Part shown: positions 6,606 to 11,924 of the stretch, one piece after another
Numbering within the stretch: the stretch's first letter is position 1
Layout: each line of letters starts with the position of its first letter
Origin: Dehalococcoidia bacterium
GTDB lineage: Bacteria > Chloroflexota > Dehalococcoidia > JAENJB01
Length of the DNA stretch: 11,924 nucleotides
Reading direction: 5' to 3'
Assembly (NCBI GenBank): GCA_030690705.1
Contig: JAUYGE010000252.1
Location: 1-11,924, forward strand
Program-made: the position numbers and the translations under genes
The notes under the pieces: model-generated
Told to the model about the DNA's origin: nothing
The model's database searches: none
The model's input: the letters and a program-made list of their open reading frames with translations, nothing else

Positions 6606-6681
6606 TGGTGCGCCTGGAGGGAATCGAACCCACGACCCCCGGTTCCGAAGACCGATGCTCTGTCCGCTGAGCTACAGGCGC
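6606..6681 (-). tRNA. tRNA-Arg (anticodon TCG)
   Basis: The 76-base minus-strand sequence folds as a full cloverleaf. Acceptor GCGCCTG pairs with CAGGCGC; the D stem is GCTC/GAGC; the anticodon stem TCGGT/ACCGG carries the loop CTTCGGA, which reads TCG and decodes CGA. The T loop is TTCGATT. The discriminator A and CCA are encoded (6606-6609). The T stem GTGGG/CCCTC has one U-U mismatch (6632 against 6618). A possible -10 box TAGAAT lies at 6702-6697, without a clear -35. Confidence 0.97.
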
Positions 6682-6759
6682 ATGAACTCAGCTTCAATTC
6701 TACCTGAATCCGACCGAAAAGACTATCGGTGAGGCTGCTTGCTAATGCAGCTTGGGTTG

Positions 6760-8877
6760 CTAAACAGCCTGCGTTTTATATACCCTGCACAACAGGCTCC
6801 GCATCGGGGTGGAGCCCAGCCCCGGGTCGTGGTGTTCGCTGTCCGTCAGCAGGTTGATGTTGGCCTCCCATGCCCCATGCTCCGCTCCCGGCCTCTCCGG
6901 GAACCACCAGCCATGCTCCGCCAGTACCACACGCGGGTCCATCCCGAGCGTGAGCAGGGCTTTTTGCCTGCACCGGCCCCGCGGCGATTCAATCCACACC
7001 CAGTCATCGTTATTGATGCCTAACCTCGCGGCCGTCTCCGGGTTTATCCTCACCCTGGGCTCGCTGTGAATCTCCCGGGTCCAGGGCAACTGACGGTACT
7101 GCGTATGGAAGAAGACGGGACTTCTGATGCCTGTGGTCAGCACCAGGGGATAGCTCGCCAGAAGCTCGGGCGTGCTCACCGGGCTCTCCGGAGGCTCCTT
7201 GTAAACGGGAAGCGGGTCGAGCTTCAACTCCTCCAGCTCCCGGGAGTAGAATTCCACCTTTCCCGAGGGGGTATTGAACCCGGGCTTGTTATCCGTCCGC
7301 AACAAGCCGCGCTCGTACTTCTTCCACTCCTGCGGCCTGGACACCCATCCCATTTCCTTGAGCTGCGCGAAGTTAAGCCCTATTGGCTTAAGCGACACGT
7401 CCAGGTACTCGTCAACGCACTCCGCTCCGTAGCTCAGGCCCACCCTCTTGAGCACCTCTATGAAGACCTCCACGTCGTGTCTCGCCTCCCATAGCGGCTC
7501 TATCACCTTCGGAGCGGCGCACAGGGTGGGAGGCACGTAGCTGTCGGGGCCGCTGGGCACGTGCAGGTTGTCCCTTTCAAAGGGGGTAGAAGCCGGCAGC
7601 ACAATGTCGGCCAGCTCGGCCGTCGGCGTCATGAAAACATCCATCACCGAGATGAAGTCCAGCTTCATCATCGCCTCGTAGATGAGTCCCTTGGGGTTCT
7701 CGCCGGTGACGATAGGATTGCTGGCATGCACCATCAAAGCCTTGATGGGATAAGGCTCGCCGGTCAACATGGCCTGGAACCCCGCATGCCGTGCCACCGG
7801 GCGCACCCGGTTGATCAGGGGGAAATTGCCCACCGCCTTGCTCCAGTCCTCGGGTTTCATGGCCACGCCAAGGCGTTGCTGGGGGCTCAGCGGCTCCTCC
7901 CAGAACACGTTGCCGCCGGGAACGTCGATATTGCCGGTTACCGCCGGCAGGAAGTAGATGCACCGCGCCGTATTGGTGGAATTGGTGCCGAATTCCCAGG
8001 CGACGCGAGAGTGTATGGATGCCGGACGGCTGGTGGCATACATGCGGGCGGCCTGCCTGATGCTGGCGGCCGGGACCCAGGTGACCTGCTCCGCCCACTC
8101 CGGGGTGAACTTCTCCACCTGCTCCGCCAGCCTGTCGAAGCCGAAGGTCCATTTCTCCACGAACTCCCTGTCATAGAGGTGGTGTTTGATGATTTCATTC
8201 AGCCAGGCCAGCGCCATGGCGCAATCGGTGCCCGGCCTTATCTGGAGCCAGATATCGCTCTTGGCGGCCAGGGGGGAGAGATAGGGGTCTACGGAGATGA
8301 CCTTCGCCCCTTTCTTGAAGCCGCGGATGAAGTTCAACGCCTTCCGGCCGGTGCCCTGGTGGGCAGGCAGTTTGAACGTCCAGTTGACGATGCACCTGGA
8401 GTTCTCCATATCGGCTGAGTGGGTGTTCCCGTAGGTGATGTGGTTAGTCGCCACCGTGGGGTACATGCAGTTGTGGGCGGTGCCGAGACTGTTCGGAGTG
8501 CCCCAGATGTTCGAAAAACGTCTCAACTGAGAGCTGACAGGCCTACCCGTCCCGCCGCAGACCGCCAGGCCCAGAGGCCCGTACTTCTCCCTGATCTCCC
8601 TCAGCTTCCCCGCTACCGTGTCCAGGGCCTCTTCCCAGGATATCCGCTCCCATTTCCCTTCCCCTCTCTGCCCCACCCGCTTCATCGGGTACTTCAGGCG
8701 CTCGGGGTGGTACACATACTGAGTGGCGGATAGACCCTGGGGGCATAAGGCTCCCCTGCTGGCGGGGCAATCGGGGTCGCCTTCAACCTTGACCAGCTTC
8801 CCATCGGCTACATGGGCCAGCACGCCGCAGCCGCCATGACACATCCCGCAGTTGGTTCTGATGACCTCTGGTCGCAT
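6760..8877 (-). CDS. Molybdopterin oxidoreductase, DMSO reductase family catalytic subunit
   Basis: A 705-residue enzyme using a bis-guanine-dinucleotide Mo or W cofactor. The N-terminal 4Fe-4S site is C-x2-C-x3-C-x27-C (C10, C13, C17, C45 from ATG 8877). HNCMYPT provides a Cys (C137) at the place of the metal ligand. Cofactor-binding segments follow: PGTDCAMALAWLNEII, TGNIDVPGGNVFW, SNPIVTGEN and FMTPTAELADIVLPAS. The C-terminal domain carries VWIESPRGR, HGWWFPE and the closing GSTPMRSLLCRV. There is no twin-arginine signal, so it is cytoplasmic. No iron-sulfur or membrane subunit gene adjoins it, so electron transfer partners are unknown; acetylene hydratase is a single-subunit relative of similar layout. 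ATG 8877 follows GGACAGGAGCT; an in-frame GTG at 8898 would add 7 residues. Substrate not determinable. Confidence 0.94.
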   Translation of the reverse strand: MRPEVIRTNCGMCHGGCGVLAHVADGKLVKVEGDPDCPASRGALCPQGLSATQYVYHPERLKYPMKRVGQRGEGKWERISWEEALDTVAGKLREIREKYGPLGLAVCGGTGRPVSSQLRRFSNIWGTPNSLGTAHNCMYPTVATNHITYGNTHSADMENSRCIVNWTFKLPAHQGTGRKALNFIRGFKKGAKVISVDPYLSPLAAKSDIWLQIRPGTDCAMALAWLNEIIKHHLYDREFVEKWTFGFDRLAEQVEKFTPEWAEQVTWVPAASIRQAARMYATSRPASIHSRVAWEFGTNSTNTARCIYFLPAVTGNIDVPGGNVFWEEPLSPQQRLGVAMKPEDWSKAVGNFPLINRVRPVARHAGFQAMLTGEPYPIKALMVHASNPIVTGENPKGLIYEAMMKLDFISVMDVFMTPTAELADIVLPASTPFERDNLHVPSGPDSYVPPTLCAAPKVIEPLWEARHDVEVFIEVLKRVGLSYGAECVDEYLDVSLKPIGLNFAQLKEMGWVSRPQEWKKYERGLLRTDNKPGFNTPSGKVEFYSRELEELKLDPLPVYKEPPESPVSTPELLASYPLVLTTGIRSPVFFHTQYRQLPWTREIHSEPRVRINPETAARLGINNDDWVWIESPRGRCRQKALLTLGMDPRVVLAEHGWWFPERPGAEHGAWEANINLLTDSEHHDPGLGSTPMRSLLCRVYKTQAV

Positions 8878-8932
8878 AGCTCCTGTCCTTCCCCGCACCT
8901 CAAGTCACACCGTGGCATACGGAGGGGGAATA

Positions 8933-9010
8933 TGGGGTGGGCGAAGGGATTCGAACCCTCGATCTCCAGGGCCACAACCTGGCGCCTTAAGCCTCTGGGC
9001 TACGCCCACC
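8933..9010 (-). tRNA. tRNA-His (anticodon GTG)
   Basis: The minus-strand cloverleaf has acceptor GTGGGCG/CGCCCAC, anticodon stem CCAGG/CCTGG with loop TTGTGGC (GTG, His), and T arm GAGGG-TTCGAAT-CCCTT. An extra G at position -1 (9010) opposite C73 is the identity mark of histidine tRNA and is encoded in the gene. CCA is encoded at 8935-8933. Confidence 0.97.
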
Positions 9011-9035
9011 ATGAGGCAGCAGAAAAACCGGGCCC

Positions 9036-9065
9036 ATTATAGCTTAGCAAACAAACGCTCTTCAA
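9036..9065 (-). promoter_or_regulatory. Promoter of tRNA-His
   Basis: A perfect TATAAT (9041-9036) lies 25 bases upstream of the mature tRNA end, with TTGAAG (9065-9060) as -35 box after an 18-base gap. Transcription would start near 9029. The molybdoenzyme gene follows the tRNA on the same strand and could be read through from here. Confidence 0.6.
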
Positions 9066-9082
9066 ACGGGGCTATTTCCTTC

Positions 9083-9166
9083 TGTCATTGCGAGGGGCGA
9101 AGCCCCGAAGCAATCCGTCTCCGGGGCTCGGGGCTTACGGATTGCTTCGCTTCGCTCGCAATGACC
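9083..9166. repeat. Inverted pair of REP-like hairpin repeats
   Basis: The left unit (9083-9116) is TGTCATTGCGAG, inner stem GGGC-gaa-GCCC, then CGAAGCAATCC. The right unit, read on the minus strand from 9165 to 9139, is GTCATTGCGAG, CGAAGC, GAAGCAATCC. The two arms are complementary over their outer parts and enclose about 20 bases, so the whole can fold as one long hairpin. It lies just past the Smr gene stop and may also end its transcript. Confidence 0.8.
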
Positions 9167-9185
9167 GGCGATATTTGGGCGCTTC

Positions 9186-9506
9186 TTATTTCTCCACCAG
9201 GTCCACGATGGTTACCCCCACACCACCCTCACCATACTGACCGGCGCGGTATGAACTGACCAGCGGATGGTGGGAGAGCCTCTCGCGAACAACGCTCCGG
9301 AGGGTGCCCGTTCCCTTGCCATGGATGACGCATACGCGTCTCAATCCGCCTATGAAGGCCTCATCGAGAAACTGCTCCATCCTGGGAAGAGCTTCCTCAA
9401 CGGAAAGACGGCGCAACATCACCTCAGGATAGGACTGAAACACTTCGGAAAGTGAGTCCCTTCCATAGCAGTGGCGGAGAGAAGGGGAAGAGGGGCTGAC
9501 TGGCAA
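9186..9506 (-). CDS. Short Smr-domain protein, related to the MutS2 C-terminus
   Basis: The product has 106 residues from TTG 9506, or 77 from ATG 9419. The last 77 form an Smr domain, a nicking or RNA-cutting nuclease module found at the end of MutS2 or alone. SVEEALPRMEQFLDEAFIGGLRRV is the first helix region, followed by the conserved VIHGKGTGTLR, then HHPLVSSYRAGQYGEGGVGVTIV, as in MutS2 tails. The usual LDLRG motif at the domain start is here MLRRL, so the conserved Asp and Gly are lost. No MutS2 ATPase is encoded upstream; a zinc-ribbon gene ends 33 bases before. The start is unsure: ATG 9419 has GAGG too close, and the TTG has no clear ribosome site. It may be a small free Smr protein or the remnant of a broken MutS2 gene. 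Confidence 0.72.
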   Translation of the reverse strand: MPVSPSSPSLRHCYGRDSLSEVFQSYPEVMLRRLSVEEALPRMEQFLDEAFIGGLRRVCVIHGKGTGTLRSVVRERLSHHPLVSSYRAGQYGEGGVGVTIVDLVEK

Positions 9507-9539
9507 CCCCTCCCGTGTCCTTCAGATGAAACTGCTCGT

Positions 9540-9854
9540 CTATCTGCTGGGTTTGTTCTTGCTGTAGCAGTCGCTGCAGTATACCGGCCTGCCATCGCGA
9601 GGCTCGAATGGGACTTCGGTCTCCTTGCCACACCCGGCGCATACTGCCGGGAACATCTGGCGCGGAGCCCTGAAGCCCGAGCCGGAGCCGCCGGAACTGC
9701 CACCCCGATCAGCCTTCCGCGACTGCCGGCACGTGGGGCATCGCTTGGGCTCGTTGGTGTAACCCTTGGAGGCGAAGAATTCCTGTTCCCCTGAGGTGAA
9801 GGTGAAGCTGGCCCCGCAATCGGCGCACTGGAGCGACTTGTCCTGAAATGCCAC
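9540..9854 (-). CDS. Double zinc-ribbon protein with CxxC-x17-CxxC domain
   Basis: A 104-residue soluble protein with four CxxC knuckles: C10/C13, C39/C42, C72/C75 and C93/C96. The first half (6-45), with FTSGEQEFFASKGY and NEPKRCPTCR, matches the zf-trcl type of probable zinc ribbon. The second half has exactly 17 residues between C75 and C93, the spacing of the CxxC-x17-CxxC domain. A Gly/Ser-rich linker (51-60) joins them. Each half should bind one zinc ion; nucleic-acid or protein binding is likely, but no role is established. GTG 9854 is chosen because AGGAGG stands 7 bases before it and the protein begins MAFQDKSLQC. The Smr gene follows on the same strand, possibly in the same transcript. 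Confidence 0.92.
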   Translation of the reverse strand: MAFQDKSLQCADCGASFTFTSGEQEFFASKGYTNEPKRCPTCRQSRKADRGGSSGGSGSGFRAPRQMFPAVCAGCGKETEVPFEPRDGRPVYCSDCYSKNKPSR

Positions 9855-10044
9855 TGGATGACCTCCTATCCTTGAGTATGATAATTAGTTGGTTCGTGTT
9901 ACGGTCATCCAGCCTTGAGTGGAATCAAGAGGATGTTACCAAGCCCGTGATAACCTAAACCGATACCACCGTCGCTTATTCTACATCCCGGATTCTACTT
10001 TGGCAAGAGGGCAAGACCCGAATTCCAGGGCAATCTGCCCGGCC

Positions 10045-11805
10045 TCATGCTTCAGTCACCATGCCCCGCCGCTGGGTCAGTTTGCGCAACAGTATGGTCA
10101 GGAGGGAGAGGACCAGTATCATCAAGACCGAAAGGGCGCCGGTCAACGGTATGCTGCCGTCCCTCCAGAGGGTAAAGAGAAGCACCGGCAAAATCAGGGA
10201 CTGGGCGGTGTACAGGACGGCCGCCATGGACAATACCTTCATGCTGAGGATGAGCAGATACAGCGCTCCGGCGATCAAAGAGGGAAGGATCAGGGGTATG
10301 GTTATGCGGCGCATGATGGTGAAAAGGCCGGCCCCGCTGGTGCTGGCGGCTTCCTCCAGTTCCGCCTTTATCTGAGCCATGCCGGCATGGGTGAAGCGCG
10401 TCCCCATGGGCAGGAATCTGACCAGGTAGACCAGCACCAGAATCCATATCGTCCCGTAGATGGGGTTGGGGAACATCAGGAACAAAATCATATAGCTGAA
10501 CCCGATGGCTATGCCCGGCAAAGCATAGGGTATGAATACCAGGGCGTCCAGGAGCCTGGCGCCCTTCACCTTCAACCTGACCACCATCCAGGAGATGAGG
10601 GTTGCCAGTAGCATGCCGCCGCCGGCGACGGTCACGCCCAGGATGGCCGTATTCTTCAGTGTCAAAAGGAACTCGGGCCGGCTCAGAAGGTAACGGTAGT
10701 TCTTCCAGGTGAATAGCTCCAGGGCCTCTGCAGAGGGTAGCTGATAGTACGGCAAGAAGGAGGCCCAGAGGAGGACAAGGAAGGGCAAGATCACGGCCAC
10801 GAAGAGGAAGAGGATTATGAACGCCCCCGCCACCCGCCGCCACCTCCCCAGGTCCATCAGCCGGGGACGGTATCCCTTGCCGGTGATGGTGGCATAGCGC
10901 TCCGCTCCGCTCATGGCCCTCTGATACAGGACCAGGCCTACTACGCTGAGGGCGATGAGGGCCAGGCTGGAGACGAAGGCCTCTCCATAGGCCGGGGGAA
11001 ACATCTCCCGCATACTCATATAGATATTGGTGCTGAAGACCATGAGTCCCTGCCCGGCCCCCATCATCAGGGGCACCTCGAAAGCCTCCAGCCCACGGAT
11101 GAACTGCAGGAGGGCTATGCCTGCGAGGGCGGGGGTCATCAGTCTGAACGTGACCCGGTAGAGGGTGACTGGCTTGCTGGCCCCGGCGGTGAAGGCTGCT
11201 TCCTCAAGGGAGGGGTCCATGGTCCTGAGCGAAGCTCCGAGAAGCAAGAAGGTGAGCGGCGCCATGGACAGGCCTTCTACCCAGAACATGGCCGGCACGG
11301 AATAGGCGTTGAACAGCGGCTGGGTGAATCCGAAGAGGAACCATACCTTGTTGAACCATCCGATAGTAGGGCTGAGGAGCAGGATCCAGGCGATGGCCTT
11401 GAGCATGCTGGGCATGACCAAGGGGATGTACATCAATCCGTAAATGAAATTTCTGAAGGGGGTGTTGGTCCGCTCTACCAGAAAGGCAATAATGCCTCCG
11501 AAGACGAAGGCCACCGCCATAGCCCCGAAGGCGAAGATGAGACTATTACCGATCATCGCCGGCGTTCGGGGGTCGGCAAAGGCCACACGGAAGTTCTTGA
11601 GCGTGAAATTGGTGAGGCTGAGATCAAAGAGGTTGCCTACCTGGACGTCTTTGAAGCTGTCCCACAGGAGGAAGAAAACGGGTATCACCGCCAGTATGAC
11701 GACGAAGGCGGTGACAAGAATAAAGATTACCTTCTTGGCGTCAAAAAAGGTAACCTTCGCTTCTGCTTTCAGGGCACGCCCTCCAGCTAGTACTAAACTG
11801 CACAA
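10045..11805 (-). CDS. ABC transporter permease, two-domain iron(III)-type (FbpB/AfuB-like)
   Basis: A 586-codon frame encodes two fused permease domains, as in iron(III) and some putrescine-like importers. Numbering from TTG 11805, each half has about six hydrophobic helices (about 27-295 and 327-573). Each also has an EAA loop that docks the ATPase: EEAAFTAGASKPVTLYRVTF (201-220) and EEAASTSGAGLFTIMRRITI (484-503). The protein sits in the inner membrane and would need a periplasmic or lipid-anchored binding protein and an ATPase; neither gene is seen on either side within the window. The start is unclear. TTG 11805 is the only standard in-frame start after the upstream stop but has no ribosome site. 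CTG 11772 has GGAGGG 6 bases before it and gives a natural N-terminus (MKAEAKVTFFDAKK). The cargo could be iron or another small solute. Confidence 0.92.
   Translation of the reverse strand: MCSLVLAGGRALKAEAKVTFFDAKKVIFILVTAFVVILAVIPVFFLLWDSFKDVQVGNLFDLSLTNFTLKNFRVAFADPRTPAMIGNSLIFAFGAMAVAFVFGGIIAFLVERTNTPFRNFIYGLMYIPLVMPSMLKAIAWILLLSPTIGWFNKVWFLFGFTQPLFNAYSVPAMFWVEGLSMAPLTFLLLGASLRTMDPSLEEAAFTAGASKPVTLYRVTFRLMTPALAGIALLQFIRGLEAFEVPLMMGAGQGLMVFSTNIYMSMREMFPPAYGEAFVSSLALIALSVVGLVLYQRAMSGAERYATITGKGYRPRLMDLGRWRRVAGAFIILFLFVAVILPFLVLLWASFLPYYQLPSAEALELFTWKNYRYLLSRPEFLLTLKNTAILGVTVAGGGMLLATLISWMVVRLKVKGARLLDALVFIPYALPGIAIGFSYMILFLMFPNPIYGTIWILVLVYLVRFLPMGTRFTHAGMAQIKAELEEAASTSGAGLFTIMRRITIPLILPSLIAGALYLLILSMKVLSMAAVLYTAQSLILPVLLFTLWRDGSIPLTGALSVLMILVLSLLTILLRKLTQRRGMVTEA
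11779..11784 (-). promoter_or_regulatory. Shine-Dalgarno site pointing to a CTG start of the ABC permease
   Basis: GGAGGG stands 6 bases before CTG 11772-11770, an ideal gap, and the protein from there begins just ahead of the first membrane helix. The standard alternative TTG 11805 lies upstream of this site and has no ribosome site of its own. CTG initiation is rare, so this remains a proposal. Confidence 0.45.
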
Positions 11806-11821
11806 GTCAGCGTAATAAATA

Positions 11822-11887
11822 GAGATTCTTCGCTACGCTCAGAATGACACATCCTTGTTTGTCACCCTGAGCGAAGCGAAGGGTCTC
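11822..11887. repeat. Inverted pair of REP-like hairpin repeats upstream of the permease gene
   Basis: Two 28-base units face each other around a 10-base spacer and match at 23 of 28 positions. Read as hairpins, one is TGTC-ATTCT-GAGCGTAGCGA-AGAAT-CTC (minus strand from 11849), the other TGTC-ACCCT-GAGCGAAGCGA-AGGGT-CTC (11860-11887). The stem bases differ on both sides in a compensated way. The pair lies just upstream of the permease gene; nothing else is visible to the window end. Confidence 0.8.
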
Positions 11888-11924
11888 GTCCCGCTCACAA
11901 GCTAACGCTGATTATCGCAACTAA

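Noticed and set aside
6439-6732. Plus-strand frame of 97 codons with a GNRTHDPRF-like stretch
   Set aside because: This peptide is the translated complement of tRNA-Arg, a common false annotation.
8812-9259. Two overlapping plus-strand frames with a RRDSNPRSPG-like stretch
   Set aside because: Translated complement of tRNA-His plus hairpin repeat; not a protein gene.
10028-10040. GGGCA-atc-TGCCC hairpin after the permease stop as a terminator
   Set aside because: Only a 5-base stem and no T-run follows on the minus strand.
9919-10611. Plus-strand frame of 230 codons opposite the permease
   Set aside because: Gln/Gly-rich antisense shadow of the ABC permease.

Overview
The window is moderately GC-rich bacterial chromosomal DNA with tightly packed genes on both strands. 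No single gene settles the taxonomy. Three things together suggest an anaerobic Chloroflexota (Dehalococcoidia-like) genome: a stand-alone molybdopterin oxidoreductase, a molybdenum-hydroxylase accessory fusion, and many short hairpin repeats between genes. This placement is inference, not proof.

Left part, minus strand (1-2275): a MocA-YqeB fusion protein is followed 14 bases later by an amidohydrolase that runs off the left edge. MocA-type enzymes attach CMP to molybdopterin. YqeB proteins belong to selenium-dependent molybdenum hydroxylase clusters. The pair therefore looks like the accessory end of such an operon, whose hydroxylase genes could lie to the left. The fusion has no ATG, GTG or TTG upstream of its essential nucleotide-binding loop, so an ATA start is proposed. 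The next 340 bases hold hairpin repeats and a terminator.

Middle-left (2619-3210): a MazF-type toxin and a ribbon-helix-helix antitoxin overlap (GTGA), with a well-formed sigma-70 promoter. Its -10 box sits inside a perfect 19-base palindrome, the likely autorepression operator.

Middle (3400-6521): an MFS exporter (plus), a DUF167/YggU protein (minus), a TIGR01777-type epimerase (plus), and a small unrecognised three-helix membrane protein (plus).

Right (6606-11805, all minus): tRNA-Arg(TCG); a cytoplasmic, apparently single-subunit DMSO-reductase-family molybdoenzyme; tRNA-His with an encoded G-1; a short Smr-domain protein; a double zinc-ribbon protein; and a two-domain iron-type ABC permease with neither ATPase nor binding protein in view.

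Short hairpin repeats with the same feet (TGTC on one side, CC/CTC on the other) but different stems occur at four intergenic places. The stems change in a compensated way, the most notable non-gene signal here. No CRISPR array, insertion sequence or complete mobile element was seen.
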